Positions 38,426 through 48,830 of a DNA stretch of 64,000 bases are shown here, in pieces. Numbering within the stretch: position 1 is the first letter of the stretch; each line of letters opens with the position of its first letter. A model generated the notes under the pieces. That model had not been told where the DNA came from, did no database searches, and saw only the letters and a list, made by a program, of their open reading frames with translations. The translations under genes were made by a program, and so were the position numbers. Where the stretch lies: the NCBI RefSeq assembly GCF_004358105.1, contig NZ_SMYL01000001.1, positions 620,001-684,000 of the forward strand. The letters run 5' to 3'. The DNA is from Sapientia aquatica. GTDB taxonomy: Bacteria > Pseudomonadota > Gammaproteobacteria > Burkholderiales > Burkholderiaceae_D.

Positions 38426-39718
38426 ATGTCGCTAAAGAAAAAAACATTCGCAGACGAAGAAATACCGATATTCGACAGTGCTGTCATCTACAAGCGTGGC
38501 GAATATTGGCAAATGCGGATGTGGCTTGAGAAGGAAGGGAAATACGCAAGGTTCAGCCTTCGGACACGCAGTCAATCGACTGCTGAAGACAAAGCTAAAG
38601 GATATTTTCATCGGCTCATGGCCGACCAGTTAGCTGGTAAAAAGTATTTTTCAAATACCACGAAATGTGGCGTGGAAGAATACCTTAAGCAACGATACAA
38701 GGATGTTGAAGCTGGCTTGATCGTGAAAGGGCGGTACGGCACTATCAAAACGCACCTCGATCACTGGCTCAACTTTATTGGCCGTGACACCAAATTGAAA
38801 GAACTTGACCGGACTGATTGCGAAAATTACTTTTACGAACGCACCAAGACAAAAAAGAGAATAAGCGTAAGTCAAACAACCATTGCAAATGAACAAAGCA
38901 CGATCAACGCGATGATGTTATGGCTGTTCAAACGCCAAGAAACCTTAATCGAGGCTTTTGATTTCAAAAAATTGCCACGAATCGATAAGGGCGACGACAC
39001 AAAGCGTCGTGCCATGTTCACTGATGAAGAGCTTGCCAGAATTAAAGCCATTCTGGAAGAAAAAATAAAGACATATAAGCGTAAGAAAAAATTAGAGCAA
39101 AGTGACCTAACTGAAATTTTAGTTGCGTATTATTTTCTGATTTCCATTGCAACAGGATTGCGTAGAAGTGAGCAGTTGCAGCTTTGCTGGAACGATATTG
39201 ATACCGTAAGTAAAGGTGTTGCGGGGGAAGGAGAAATCGAAGCAATTGGAATGATAAAATTTACAATTCGTGCTGAAACATCAAAAGTAAGGAAGACACG
39301 CAAATTCTTGATTCAGGAGTGGGAATATACCTTTGGATTAGATTATTTAACTCATAACCTTTATAAAAAAGCCGTTGAGGAAAAGCGTGCTCCCGTAGAT
39401 TACGGAAAATGGCTGCTTTTTAGTCTCGATGGTGTAACGCCATTGACGCCAAGAACAATTGGTCTGCACTTTGACAAACTGCTAAAAGCTGCTGACATTA
39501 AAGATACCGACACCCGCGACTTGGTGCCATACAGCTTTAGGCATAATTTTATTACTAAGATGGTGAATGCCGGATTTAATCCGACGCAAGTAGGTGAGGT
39601 TTGCGGAACGAGCACCACACAGATCGAGCAAACCTATTACCATACGACGGAGCGAAAGATGATTGAAAATGCTTTACCGAATTACTACTTCAAAGATGAT
39701 TTGCTCGTGCCAAAATAA
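38426..39718 (+). CDS. Tyrosine recombinase (guaA-island integrase)
   Basis: This 430-residue phage-type integrase has an N-terminal arm-binding and SAM-like core domain (about 20-180), then the catalytic domain. Catalytic residues are visible: Arg in ATGLRRSEQLQL, Lys in the ETSKVRKTRKF segment, Arg-His in YSFRHNFIT, His/Trp position and Tyr nucleophile in IEQTYYHTT. It is oriented inward from attL, as expected for an enzyme that integrates the element at guaA and, with a partner, excises it. No dedicated excisionase was recognised. A bidirectional terminator follows. Confidence 0.95.
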   Translation: MSLKKKTFADEEIPIFDSAVIYKRGEYWQMRMWLEKEGKYARFSLRTRSQSTAEDKAKGYFHRLMADQLAGKKYFSNTTKCGVEEYLKQRYKDVEAGLIVKGRYGTIKTHLDHWLNFIGRDTKLKELDRTDCENYFYERTKTKKRISVSQTTIANEQSTINAMMLWLFKRQETLIEAFDFKKLPRIDKGDDTKRRAMFTDEELARIKAILEEKIKTYKRKKKLEQSDLTEILVAYYFLISIATGLRRSEQLQLCWNDIDTVSKGVAGEGEIEAIGMIKFTIRAETSKVRKTRKFLIQEWEYTFGLDYLTHNLYKKAVEEKRAPVDYGKWLLFSLDGVTPLTPRTIGLHFDKLLKAADIKDTDTRDLVPYSFRHNFITKMVNAGFNPTQVGEVCGTSTTQIEQTYYHTTERKMIENALPNYYFKDDLLVPK

Positions 39719-39765
39719 TTCTTTGCCATTTGTAATTGGTAAGTGTTTTTTTCAGAACAAGTTCG

Positions 39766-39801
39766 CTCAGCAAAAAGCCCGCAGTGTTGCGGGCTTTTTG
39801 C
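39766..39801. terminator. Bidirectional terminator between int and the next gene
   Basis: CAGCAAAAAGCCCGC and GCGGGCTTTTTGCTG form a perfect 15-bp stem with a 6-base loop. A-tract and T-tract in the stem make it effective for both converging genes. Confidence 0.92.
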
Positions 39802-39815
39802 TGAAGAAAACATTG

Positions 39816-40253
39816 CTACGCCTTGGCAGGCTTGTCAAACCCCTTCAACAGCAAATCCACTTCTCCGGCAGTAACCGCGGCAATGACCGTTTCAATGGTC
39901 GGCACCAGTCGAGCCGCTTTGCCAACTTCGATGGCTGATTTGCCGGGTGCAAATTCAATCGGCACATTTCCGTAGCGGACTTCCAGCACCATATTTCCGT
40001 CGCTGCCGCTGAACCAAGCCTTGACTCGTTTCTGCACAGTTTCGGTGGTTTTTTCGCCAGTTTCCGCATTGATTTTGACCCGTTGACGGTCAGGGGCGAC
40101 ATAGGGCTTGCCATCAATAAAACACTGTGCAATTTCACGCTGTTCCTGCAAGCGTATCAGCAGCTTCTCGCGGCGAACGATAATCGGGTCAGTGCTTGCC
40201 TTGGCTGGCTTGGCAGTAATTTTCAGGCTACCCAAAATTGTGGTCTTCGACAT
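39816..40253 (-). CDS. Island-associated protein, DUF6641-like
   Basis: This 145-residue protein begins SKTTILGSLKITAKPAK, has DPIIVRREKLLIRLQEQ, and then a Lys/Arg-rich middle (KRVKAWFSGSDGN). The segment VRYGNVPIEFAPGKSAIEV and a C-terminal helix with VTAGEVDLLLKGF complete it. I recognise this layout from small proteins carried on guaA-type islands (called DUF6641, from memory, not searched). The basic N-terminal half suggests nucleic acid binding. No function is known. It converges on int. Confidence 0.65.
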   Translation of the reverse strand: MSKTTILGSLKITAKPAKASTDPIIVRREKLLIRLQEQREIAQCFIDGKPYVAPDRQRVKINAETGEKTTETVQKRVKAWFSGSDGNMVLEVRYGNVPIEFAPGKSAIEVGKAARLVPTIETVIAAVTAGEVDLLLKGFDKPAKA

Positions 40254-40332
40254 TTCTTACTCCTAAGTGGTTGTTTAGTTCACTTAGTTTATTGTCGGAA
40301 TCCAGTCTGGACGACCTATATCTGCCATGGTT

Positions 40333-40629
40333 TCATCGGCTTCTGGCAGCACATTCCTGCATGACATTAGCAGCAACCGCTTGCTGCAATTCAGATAGTC
40401 GCATTGCGGCATCTTGAATAAATTCGCTGTCGCTATTTGCAAGCACCTGTGCTCGTGATTGCAGCGTGTAGCTCAGCATTGCCCATGCTTCAATACTTGG
40501 ATTTTCATTTCGTGAGTTGAGCATACTCAGATAGCTGGGATGCTTGCCCAAGTAGTTGCTACTGAAATCATGCCCGGAACGGCACAGACAATTTTCTTTC
40601 AGTTCTTTATATACATCGTTTATCTGCAT
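40333..40629 (-). CDS. Small island protein, DUF6626-like
   Basis: The start is ATG 40629 (MQINDVYKELKENCLC), placed by a strong ribosome site GGAGG 8 bases upstream; a longer frame to 40752 lacks one. The 98-residue product has an HTH-like N-terminal half with FSSNYLGKHPSYLSMLNSR and NPSIEAWAMLSYTL, then a helical tail. This resembles small putative DNA-binding proteins of guaA-type islands (DUF6626 from memory). It is divergent from the Rep-like gene and could regulate it or act as a recombination directionality factor. Confidence 0.65.
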   Translation of the reverse strand: MQINDVYKELKENCLCRSGHDFSSNYLGKHPSYLSMLNSRNENPSIEAWAMLSYTLQSRAQVLANSDSEFIQDAAMRLSELQQAVAANVMQECAARSR

Positions 40630-40828
40630 GTTGATTCCTCCACATGTATTTATCTCTGTCGGCATTTCGTAAAAGTCAGCAATTTTCCAGTTCACGCATA
40701 AATACATTGGGCTGCTTAAGCAACTGATGCAAATGGACGCAGCAGAAACCAAAATTTCAAGCGAGCCTCTCGGAACGAGGACGCCAAGAATTCGAAGCAG
40801 CAGCCCGAGACAAATTTACGGTGAGAAT

Positions 40829-41413
40829 ATGAAAGCAATAAAACAAGTAGAAAATTTGCTGCACCAAAAGCCACGAACCGAAGCTGAATCAAAGTCAGGT
40901 CTGAAATATCTTTACGAACTCAGTGAAAAGGAAAAGCAAACTCGCAGATTACACACCAGCTTTGCTAATTGGATCAGCAATGCATCAGCAGGATTCAACT
41001 ATGCAGTGACTTTGACTTACCCAGAATCATTTGAAGTGAAATATCGCAAACGTGCTGAGCAAATGGCCGGTCGATTTCGCGACAGCTATAACCGTAAGTT
41101 CGGCTACGGTTCAAACGAAGAGAGAAAGCAAGCTTTTGATTTAACCAAAGCGGCTCCCATGGTGGTTATCAATGACGGAGATGGAAAGAATATCCGATTT
41201 CACCATCACCTTGCACTTGTAAAGCCGGCAGGCATGGCGGATGCAGATTTCCAAGTCAATGTTGATAAATGTTGGCAGGACTGCCTACGCGGTGCAAAAG
41301 GTATTACAGATGTGCAGCCAATGGCAACAGACGGATGGAATGCCTATCTTGCACGAAAACTTGAAGTGGGAAATCAGGAGGCATTCGACGTTTTCAGTTC
41401 TAACATCTACTGA
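40829..41413 (+). CDS. Putative HUH Rep-like protein (rolling-circle initiator type)
   Basis: The start is ATG 40829 with GGTGAG just upstream; an earlier in-frame start at 40727 is in the divergent promoter region. The product is 194 residues. Three features fit HUH initiators: a motif 1-like strand YAVTLTYPE (about 65-73), an HxH-type motif RFHHHLALV (about 129-137), and a downstream WNAYLARKLE segment where the catalytic Tyr would sit (about 178). It resembles phage/inovirus Gp2 (YagK/YfjJ) proteins found on integrative elements. Activity is not certain: the Tyr-Lys spacing is not the textbook YxxK. Replication after excision is a possible role. Confidence 0.6.
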   Translation: MKAIKQVENLLHQKPRTEAESKSGLKYLYELSEKEKQTRRLHTSFANWISNASAGFNYAVTLTYPESFEVKYRKRAEQMAGRFRDSYNRKFGYGSNEERKQAFDLTKAAPMVVINDGDGKNIRFHHHLALVKPAGMADADFQVNVDKCWQDCLRGAKGITDVQPMATDGWNAYLARKLEVGNQEAFDVFSSNIY

Positions 41414-41544
41414 TAAAACGCGGGTAGATTGAGGCTCTGCCGTGGCAGTAGGTGGGCAAGACGAAAGTCTTGTCCTTCGGTGTGACTACTTCGCAAACAA
41501 TGATTCACAAACAATGCAACATCGGTCAGCGTTATGCAATCACC

Positions 41545-41634
41545 CACAGACACAGACACAGACACAGACACAGACATACAGAAACAGACATACAGAAACA
41601 GACACAGGCACTGGCACTGGCACTGGCACTGGCA
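41545..41634. repeat. Hexanucleotide tandem repeats
   Basis: About five CACAGA units, a variant stretch (CATACAGAAACAGA twice) and about four CTGGCA units lie in 90 bases, downstream of the Rep-like gene and upstream of the 300-residue unknown gene. No credible coding region covers them. Confidence 0.9.
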
Positions 41635-41646
41635 ACGTAATGTTGC

Positions 41647-41676
41647 AACCATGATGCCTTCTTAAAGGCAATGGTT
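41647..41676. repeat. Strong hairpin after the hexamer repeats
   Basis: AACCAT-GA-TGCCTT and AAGGCA-ATGGTT form a 12-bp stem with a 2-base bulge and a 4-base loop (CTTA), just before the next gene. It may be a terminator for the Rep-like gene or part of an origin. Confidence 0.65.
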
Positions 41677-41687
41677 ACCGAAAAGCA

Positions 41688-42590
41688 ATGCTGCAATTTT
41701 CAATCCGATACAGCACCAATGTAATTTTTGCAATGCAACGAAAACAGCGAACAAAACGCCCTTGCAGCGTGGAAATTGCAACCCAGCTACCCAAGCCAGC
41801 CCAGCCCGGCAACGACAACAGCTTGACACCCTACAGTGCGTTTGCTGCGTGGCAACGCAATGCACACAAGCATCAAAAGTTCGTGCACAATGATTTGCAC
41901 GAACTTTTACGCATTGCGTGTCAAATGCCCGATTACTCAAAAAGCTTGAAGCGGCTTGCCAAACTAAAGGAAATCGACCAAAAGCCTGTCGCCAGTCAGG
42001 CTGTGCCGAATCATGCAGTAAAGGTTAGTAGACATGCACGATTGACCTTGCTCCTGTCACGCATTGATGCAGGTAATGATGTTGCTCGCAGGGAACTAAA
42101 GAACGCACTAACTGCGGATGAGTGGGGACAATTCGACGAATTTGGTAGTTACATTCGCTCCGGCCATCTTGGTGAGCGGCCAGAAGAACTCAAAAAATAT
42201 GTCGAATTGCTCCGTAAGGCAGATTTTTTTCACTCGCGGGCGGACAGCACTCCGGTAAATTCCAGCAGTAAGCGGGACGCCAACAATAGAACCGGGCGTG
42301 ACCGGCTGCGATTTAAGGCAGAAGCAACCTACGAAAAGGCACTGGAATATCTGAGTGAAATACTCGATTCAACTGCTAATCGCAATGGATTGATTGAAAT
42401 GTGGCTCGATAGGCCGGTTGACATGACGCCAGGTCATGAACCAAGCCTTGATCCAATTAGCATGCCACGACTGAAAGGTAGCACTTCTGTCTATTGTCAG
42501 AGCCAAGCTGAGTTGACCATCTTTGACCAACTTCGAGACGCAAAGCGGTCAGCGTTGGTCAACGCCATTGAAAGTCTTGTGCAATCTTAA
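41688..42590 (+). CDS. Unknown island protein, 300 residues
   Basis: I do not recognise this protein. It has a basic N-terminal region (MQRKQRTKRPC at about 16-26; ATG 41733 is an alternative start), a helical middle with LHELLRIACQMPDYSKSLKRL, a second helical part with SRHARLTLLLSRIDAGNDVARRE, and a Ser/Asn-rich charged linker. It ends with LTIFDQLRDAKRSALVNAIESL. No membrane segment, Cys cluster or catalytic motif is evident. It ends 11 bases from the converging hsdR stop. It may belong with the Rep-like gene in a replication or maintenance module. Confidence 0.65.
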   Translation: MLQFSIRYSTNVIFAMQRKQRTKRPCSVEIATQLPKPAQPGNDNSLTPYSAFAAWQRNAHKHQKFVHNDLHELLRIACQMPDYSKSLKRLAKLKEIDQKPVASQAVPNHAVKVSRHARLTLLLSRIDAGNDVARRELKNALTADEWGQFDEFGSYIRSGHLGERPEELKKYVELLRKADFFHSRADSTPVNSSSKRDANNRTGRDRLRFKAEATYEKALEYLSEILDSTANRNGLIEMWLDRPVDMTPGHEPSLDPISMPRLKGSTSVYCQSQAELTIFDQLRDAKRSALVNAIESLVQS

Positions 42591-42601
42591 GCAAGCAATC
42601 A

Positions 42602-45600
42602 CTAAACCCACTCAGCACTCAAACTTTCCGCCTGCTGCAACACGGTCTGAATCGCTTCTTCTTGCTGGTCAGGCGGATACTTATATTTCCGCAAAATCCG
42701 CTTCACCATCAACCGCAACTTGGCACGGACACTTTCACGCTGTGACCAATCGACGCTGACATTCTGGCGGAGATTTTCCGTCAGTTCGTGTGCGATCAGC
42801 TTCAGCGTTTCATCGCTTAATTCCCGAACGGCGGATTCATTGTTGGCAAGGGCGTCATAAAACCGGATTTCATCATCAGTCAGTCCAAGCGACTCATTGC
42901 GGTTTGCGGCTTCCTTGAACTTTTTCGCCATCTGAATCAGTTCTTCGATGACCTGTGCCGTTTCAATTGACCTGTTCTGATAGCGTTTAATGACATCAGC
43001 CAGCAAGTCAGAAAACTTCTTGTTCTGCACAACATTGCCGCCAAACTTGCTTTTGATTTCCCCTTCAAGCAAGCGTTCCAGTAGTTCAACAGCCAAATTG
43101 CGTTCAGGCAGGTTACGCACTTCTGCCAAAAAATCATCATCGAGCAAGCCGATGTTCGGTTTGTCCAAGCCAACCGCATCGAAAATATCCACGACCTGAT
43201 CTGACACGACAGCAGAGCCGATGATTTGCCGGATTGCTAATTCGCGTTCTTCGTCGGTCTTCTTCTTGGTGCTAATTTCACGCTTGGTCAGCAGCACTTT
43301 GACGGCTTGGAAGAATGCAACTTCTTCACGCACTGCCTTAGCTTCGTCCAGTGTGCAGCAGAGTGAAAATGCCTTGCTCATTGCCAGAGCATGGTCAGCC
43401 CATCGCTTTTTACCGTCCTTGTCAGCCAGCACAAAGTTAGCGGCACTAGCGAGCAGCTTGTGACCGCCTGTTAGGAAGTTGCTGTAATCAAAGCCGTGCA
43501 GCATGGCACGCAGCACTTCCAGCTTTTCTTCAAGAACGGAATACGCTTCGTGTGCATCGACAGTAGGGCGACCACGGCCATTGCTGGCGGTGTATTCCTT
43601 CAATGCCTGTTTAAGATCGTTGGCAATGCCGATGTAATCGACGACCAGACCGCCTTGCTTGTCCTTAAATACCCTATTCACCCGTGCAATAGCTTGCATC
43701 AGGTTGTGTCCCTTCATGGGCTTATCGACATACAACGTGTGCACACAGGGAGCATCAAAGCCGGTCAGCCACATGTCACGCACGATGACCAGTCGTAGCG
43801 GGTCAACTGGATTCTTGAATCGCTTTTCCAACTCCTTCTTGACCTGCGTGGAATAGATATGTGGCCGCAGCAATGGCTTGTCGCTGGCAGAGCCAGTCAT
43901 CACGATCTTGATTGCACCCTTGGCCGGATCGTCGTCGTGCCAGTCTGGGCGTAGCTTGGTAATTTCGTTATACAAATGGACGCAGATGTCGCGGCTCATT
44001 GCCACAACCATTGCTTTTCCGCTCTGTGCTTTGGCTCGTTCTTCAAAGTGTGCGACCAGATCAGCGGCCACTTGGCGTATGCGTGGTTCAGCACCAACGA
44101 CTTTTTCCAGTGCTGCCCATTTGCTTTTTAGCTTTGACTGTTCGTCGCCATCTTCATCTTCTGCAAGCTCATCGACTTCCGCATCCAGTTCGTCAAGCTG
44201 TGCCTCTTTCAGCCCAAGCTTGGCAAGGCGTGATTCGTAGAAGATAGCAACGGTTGCACCATCATCCTTGGCTTGCTGCATGTCGTAGACATGGATGTAG
44301 TCGCCAAATACTGCACGGGTATCGCGGTCTTCGCCGGAAACGGGTGTGCCGGTGAAAGCTACAAATGTCGCATTGGGCAGTGCATCACGCAGATGCTGGG
44401 CGTAGCCGACCTGATAGCCTTTGTCGTCGCCCTTGAACTTTGCTTCAAAGCCATATTGGGTGCGATGTGCTTCATCGGCAATCACGACAATATTGCTGCG
44501 GTCAGAAAGCACGGGGAAGCTATCTTCATCTTCACCCGGCATGAATTTTTGAATCGTAGCGAACACGATGCCGCCAGATGGTCGGTTGCCCAACTTAGCT
44601 CGCAAATCACCACGGGTTTCAGCCTGCACGGGTTGCTCACGCAGCAGGTCTTGAGCCAGTGAGAACACGCCGAACAACTGGCCGTCCAGATCATTGCGGT
44701 CTGTGATGACAACGATGGTTGGGTTTTCCATCGCGGATTCACGCATGACCCGTGCTGCGAAGCAGGTCATGGTGATGCTCTTGCCGCTGCCTTGCGTATG
44801 CCAAACGACGCCGCCTTTATGATTGCCGCCCGGTCTTGAAGCGGTCACGACTTGTTCAATAGCGGCACGGACAGCATAGAACTGGTGATAGCCCGCAATT
44901 TTCTTAATCAGGCCACCGTCATCTTCAAACAGCACGAAGAACCGCAGGTAATCCAGCAGGTATGCCGGAGCAAGCACACCACGAATCAGCGTTTCCAATT
45001 CGTTAAACTGTCCGAGCGGGTCAATAGTGACGCCATCAATCGTTCGCCACTGCATAAAGCGTTCAGCGTCACTCGACAGCGAGCCCAGCCGTGCTTCGCT
45101 GCCATCCGAAATGACCAGCACTTCGTTGTAATTGAAGACATCGGGGATCTGCTCTTTGTAGGTCTGTATCTGGTCGAATGCTTTCCAGATATCGGCGTTT
45201 TCATCTGCTGGGTTCTTCAGCTCCAGCAACACCAGCGGCAATCCGTTGACGAACAAAATGATGTCTGGGCGACGAGTGTGCTTGGGGCCTTTGAGCGTGT
45301 ATTGATTGACTGCCAGCCATTCGTTGGCAGCGACATCTATAAAATCAACGAGCCGCACAAAGTCGCCGCGTGTTTCGCCATCTTTCTGATATTGCACTGG
45401 CACGCCGTTGACCAGCAGACCGTGAAAGTGCCGATTGGCCGATAGTAAGGCGGGAATACCTAAATCCATTACCTGCTTGACTGCGTCTTCACGGGCGACA
45501 ACCGGAACAGCAGGATTCAATCGGTTGATTGCATTACGCAGACGCTCAACCAGCAGCGGTTGCAGGTAGTTGCTGCGTTCTGGCGTTTCGCCATCCGGTG

Positions 45601-45688
45601 CAATTGCATAGCCGTTGACATATTGGTAGCCAACTTCTTGCAGCCATTCTAAGGCTTCGTTTTCTAATTGTTCTTCGGTCATACTCAT
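42602..45688 (-). CDS. hsdR: Type I restriction endonuclease subunit R
   Basis: This 1028-residue protein has an N-terminal HSDR_N nuclease domain with the PD-(D/E)xK residues in RRPDIILF and LLELKNP (Asp about 142, Glu-Lys about 156-158). A superfamily 2 motor domain follows, with Walker A TQGSGKS (298-304), DEAH in [11 protein letters not shown] (405-408), SAT-like FTGTPV and the motif VI region [11 protein letters not shown] helical C-terminal domain (about 780-1028) docks to the methylase. All key residues are present, so it should cut unmodified DNA. Its ATG overlaps the hsdS stop (ATGA): the operon is hsdM-hsdS-hsdR. Confidence 0.97.
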   Translation of the reverse strand: MSMTEEQLENEALEWLQEVGYQYVNGYAIAPDGETPERSNYLQPLLVERLRNAINRLNPAVPVVAREDAVKQVMDLGIPALLSANRHFHGLLVNGVPVQYQKDGETRGDFVRLVDFIDVAANEWLAVNQYTLKGPKHTRRPDIILFVNGLPLVLLELKNPADENADIWKAFDQIQTYKEQIPDVFNYNEVLVISDGSEARLGSLSSDAERFMQWRTIDGVTIDPLGQFNELETLIRGVLAPAYLLDYLRFFVLFEDDGGLIKKIAGYHQFYAVRAAIEQVVTASRPGGNHKGGVVWHTQGSGKSITMTCFAARVMRESAMENPTIVVITDRNDLDGQLFGVFSLAQDLLREQPVQAETRGDLRAKLGNRPSGGIVFATIQKFMPGEDEDSFPVLSDRSNIVVIADEAHRTQYGFEAKFKGDDKGYQVGYAQHLRDALPNATFVAFTGTPVSGEDRDTRAVFGDYIHVYDMQQAKDDGATVAIFYESRLAKLGLKEAQLDELDAEVDELAEDEDGDEQSKLKSKWAALEKVVGAEPRIRQVAADLVAHFEERAKAQSGKAMVVAMSRDICVHLYNEITKLRPDWHDDDPAKGAIKIVMTGSASDKPLLRPHIYSTQVKKELEKRFKNPVDPLRLVIVRDMWLTGFDAPCVHTLYVDKPMKGHNLMQAIARVNRVFKDKQGGLVVDYIGIANDLKQALKEYTASNGRGRPTVDAHEAYSVLEEKLEVLRAMLHGFDYSNFLTGGHKLLASAANFVLADKDGKKRWADHALAMSKAFSLCCTLDEAKAVREEVAFFQAVKVLLTKREISTKKKTDEERELAIRQIIGSAVVSDQVVDIFDAVGLDKPNIGLLDDDFLAEVRNLPERNLAVELLERLLEGEIKSKFGGNVVQNKKFSDLLADVIKRYQNRSIETAQVIEELIQMAKKFKEAANRNESLGLTDDEIRFYDALANNESAVRELSDETLKLIAHELTENLRQNVSVDWSQRESVRAKLRLMVKRILRKYKYPPDQQEEAIQTVLQQAESLSAEWV

Positions 45689-46995
45689 GCTGCGGCCTCT
45701 TCAACAGCATCTTCAGCTTCGGTTATGCGTAGTTGACCGGAAATTAGACGAGGAAGTAGGGCGTCACGAAGGTCTGCAAGTGAATTTGCTTGGCGAGCAT
45801 TTTCAACGATCCTATCAAACAATACACTTGCCACTTCTTCAAAAGCGGTAAGGATTTCAGTGTTCGGCAATAAGATCGGGATTGGTCTAAATGCCTTCTT
45901 GCTTATTTCCATAAAGGTTGAGCCATTTGCTCTGGCCTTTATAACTTCCATGTTCGTTTGGCACCAGAGCAGCATATAGAGCGGCGACAATTTGCCGGTC
46001 GGAGGGAATGCTATATAACCCTGATTGATCGCCAATGGAACTTGGGCAATTGCGAGGTAGCCAATTGGTGCACGAGAGGAAAGTAAGAGTGTTCCTGCTG
46101 GTAGCAAACCAGAACCAATTTTTGCCAGCCCTTTGTTGGAAAGTTTTCGTTCCGTATTCAGCAATACAGGCGAATTGATGCCGGAAAGATCTTTTGGTGT
46201 GGTCCAGCAATGCTCAGCGGGTTCCCAAAAGCTTTCATCTTTTGTATCTGGTGTTGCTCCGCCGACGCAATCAACAACTTCGCCGACAGGCTTAACCGAC
46301 CAGCCCTTCGGCACCAACCCCAATTCAGATTCTTCAAAGCTATCAGGAAACAATGCCGCCGTTGCTTCATCCATGCCTTCCGGCATTTGACCTTGCTGCT
46401 TGGCACGCACCGGATCGAAACCTACGAACCATGACTTGAACAGTGCTTGGGCAATAGCTTCTAGCGTGGCGTTGGTTTCCCGGAGTAGGGCAATGCGGTC
46501 GTCGAGTGCTTTAAGAGTTGATGCTGCTCCAATCTGGTCAGCAAGCGGAGGCAATGCGACATTTACCTTCCGCAACTCGCTTTGCTTAATGCCCAGAACA
46601 GTTGTGCCGGTTGCACGTGAACGAAGCTGATCTTGCATCTCCTCAGTTTGCAGCAGATAGAGGAGGTAGGTGTTATCGAGCAAGCCAGTCTTACCGCGAA
46701 GTGTGACAACACGCTGTGCTAATGCCACCTTCTCAGTGCCCAATTGTGCAACTTCACCAAGTGGTGCCTCAACGGTCAGGACAACATCGCCCGCTTTTGG
46801 CAATCCACGACGCATCCAAGAGTCATAGTTATCGACTGCAATAAATTCGGTTGGCGTTTCAATTCGACCGCCTTTTATGATCTTTGCTGTTATCAACGGG
46901 ATACCAGATTCCGTCTTTACTGGCGTTTTACCGCGATAGTCGATTAGAGCATCAAGGCAATCTTCTAACGGGAGCACAGGAGCGTTAAAATTCAT
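45685..46995 (-). CDS. hsdS: Type I restriction-modification specificity subunit S
   Basis: This 436-residue protein has two target recognition domains (about 10-160 and 235-385), each followed by a conserved spacer helix: [25 protein letters not shown] near the middle and [30 protein letters not shown] at the end. LLPRLISG is the classic HsdS end. The two TRDs set a bipartite recognition sequence that cannot be read from the protein. It overlaps hsdM by 11 bases, with ribosome site GGGAGGA inside the hsdM end, and overlaps hsdR by 4. No second hsdS or partial TRD was seen nearby. Confidence 0.95.
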   Translation of the reverse strand: MNFNAPVLPLEDCLDALIDYRGKTPVKTESGIPLITAKIIKGGRIETPTEFIAVDNYDSWMRRGLPKAGDVVLTVEAPLGEVAQLGTEKVALAQRVVTLRGKTGLLDNTYLLYLLQTEEMQDQLRSRATGTTVLGIKQSELRKVNVALPPLADQIGAASTLKALDDRIALLRETNATLEAIAQALFKSWFVGFDPVRAKQQGQMPEGMDEATAALFPDSFEESELGLVPKGWSVKPVGEVVDCVGGATPDTKDESFWEPAEHCWTTPKDLSGINSPVLLNTERKLSNKGLAKIGSGLLPAGTLLLSSRAPIGYLAIAQVPLAINQGYIAFPPTGKLSPLYMLLWCQTNMEVIKARANGSTFMEISKKAFRPIPILLPNTEILTAFEEVASVLFDRIVENARQANSLADLRDALLPRLISGQLRITEAEDAVEEAAA

Positions 46996-48535
46996 AGCCG
47001 AGTCCTCCCAGTTTCTTGCGAATCAGTGCATCCAGTTCGGCTCCCTTTGCCATTTGCTCGCCAAGCTTTTCAGTGAGCTTCTGCATCTTTTCAGCAAAGG
47101 CTTCGTCATCGTCTTCGACTTCTTCAGCACCTACATATCGCCCTGGGGTGAGCACATGGCCGTGCTCTGCAATTTCTGCTAGCGGCACACTGCGGCAATA
47201 ACCTGCCACATCTGCGTAAGTTTCCGAACCTTCGCCACGCCATGATGCAACAGTGGCCGCAATACGGCCGATAACTTCATCGGTGAATTCACACTGCACA
47301 CGACTAATCATGCTGCCAAGCTTGCGAGCGTCAATAAACAACACTTCACTCTTACGGAATGTCTTTTGCTTGGCAAGGAACCATAAGCAAGCCGGAATTT
47401 GCGTGTTGAAGAACAACTGACCGGGGAGTGCGATCATTACTTCGACCACATCAGCGTCAACCATTGCTCTGCGAATATCGCCTTCGCTGTTTTGGCTGGA
47501 ACTCATGCTGCCGTTTGCCAGCACGATACCAGCACGGCCAGTCGGCTTGAGGTGATACAGCATGTGCTGCAACCACGCATAGTTGGCATTGCCTTGCGGC
47601 GGCGTGCCATACACCCAGCGTGGATCACCTTCTAAGCTGCCATGCCACCAGTCGCTGATATTGAACGGCGGATTTGCCAGCACAAAATCGGCTCGCAAAT
47701 CGGGATGCTGGTTGCGGGTAAAAGTATCTTCGGGTTCGCGGCCAAGGTTGTAGTCGATACCACGAATCGCCAGATTCATTGCCGCTAACCGCCATGTAGT
47801 GGGGTTCGCTTCCTGACCATAAATGCTGACATCGCCAAGTTTGCCACCGTGGGCTTCAATGAAACGCTCAGACTGCACGAACATACCGCCAGAACCGCAG
47901 CAGGGGTCATACACCTTGCCATGGTGCGGAGCCAGCACAGCAACCAGCGTTTTAACTATGCTGGCAGGCGTGTAGAACTGTCCGCCACGCTTGCCTTCTG
48001 CACTGGCGAACATGCCAAGGAAGTATTCATAAACTTGGCCGAGCACATCACGGGCGGCACTGGCATCCACGCCAAAACCGATCTGCGATACCAAATCGAC
48101 CAACTCGCCAAGCTTGCCATCCGGTAGCTGGGCACGGGCATAGCGTTTATCCAGAATACCCTTGAGCTTGGGATTCTCAACTTCGATGACTGACAGTGCG
48201 TCATCAATGCGTTTGCCAATGTCGGACTGCTTGGCATTGGCACGAATGCTTTCCCATCGTGCCGTTTCTGGCACCCAGAACACATTGACTTCGCGGTAAT
48301 AGTCGCGGTCTTCCAGTTCTTCTGCCAACAATGCAGCGTCAGCATCATGCAAGAAGTAGTCATCGTTTTTGTCAGCAAACCGGCGAATCAACTCTTCGCG
48401 GCGTGACTGGAATGTATCGGATATGTATTTGACGAAGATTAGGCCGAGCACCAAATGTTTGTATTCAGCAGCGTCCATGTTCGCCCTGAGTTTGTCTGCT
48501 GTTGCCCAGAGCGTTTTCTTGATGTCTTCAATCAT
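46985..48535 (-). CDS. hsdM: Type I restriction-modification DNA methyltransferase subunit M
   Basis: This 516-residue N6-adenine methyltransferase has the HsdM_N helical domain (about 1-150, IKKTLWATADKLRANMDAAEYKHL), then the catalytic domain. SAM-binding motif I is in YDPCCGSGGMFV (about 209-220) and the catalytic NPPF is at 288-291 in FVLANPPFNISDWW. Length and order are usual. It is first in the hsdMSR operon, with ribosome site AGGGAAG before ATG 48535, so methylation is made before restriction. Confidence 0.97.
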   Translation of the reverse strand: MIEDIKKTLWATADKLRANMDAAEYKHLVLGLIFVKYISDTFQSRREELIRRFADKNDDYFLHDADAALLAEELEDRDYYREVNVFWVPETARWESIRANAKQSDIGKRIDDALSVIEVENPKLKGILDKRYARAQLPDGKLGELVDLVSQIGFGVDASAARDVLGQVYEYFLGMFASAEGKRGGQFYTPASIVKTLVAVLAPHHGKVYDPCCGSGGMFVQSERFIEAHGGKLGDVSIYGQEANPTTWRLAAMNLAIRGIDYNLGREPEDTFTRNQHPDLRADFVLANPPFNISDWWHGSLEGDPRWVYGTPPQGNANYAWLQHMLYHLKPTGRAGIVLANGSMSSSQNSEGDIRRAMVDADVVEVMIALPGQLFFNTQIPACLWFLAKQKTFRKSEVLFIDARKLGSMISRVQCEFTDEVIGRIAATVASWRGEGSETYADVAGYCRSVPLAEIAEHGHVLTPGRYVGAEEVEDDDEAFAEKMQKLTEKLGEQMAKGAELDALIRKKLGGLGYEF

Positions 48536-48830
48536 TGGCTTCCCTGTAAAACCGTCTTTTTATTTGCGAAATGCATTTCATAACATTGTCGCTTATAAAC
48601 AACGATAACGGCAGTTAAAACGCAGCAACATCATCGGTTTTGTTGGTTTTCATGCAGTTCCGTGCATGTCCAATCATCTCGTCCACCGCGTAGCCACCTG
48701 AGAGCTACCAGCGAGGCCAGCAAGCCAGATGCTACATGCGTGTGCTGTGGTGCCAACAAGGGACGGTTTTTGCCGCAGTGTCGCTGGGCGTAGCATCGAC
48801 TGCATCTATCGGAACAAGGGAGAGTAGGTC
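48536..48830. other. 295-base space between hsdM and the next gene
   Basis: It must hold the hsdMSR promoter (AT-rich, 48550-48630, ACAACGATAACGG region) and the start signals of the divergent 115-residue gene. From about 48640 rightward the DNA becomes noticeably richer in G and C than the kinase genes and the left part of the island. No ORF or clear hairpin was seen. Confidence 0.5.

Noticed and set aside
41545-41634. CRISPR or coding Gln-Thr repeat
   Set aside because: The units are 6 bases without spacers, and frames through them have no start signals or flanking domain.
45685-46995. Phase-variable hsdS through the nearby serine recombinase
   Set aside because: There is one hsdS only, with no silent TRD copies or inverted repeats seen around it.
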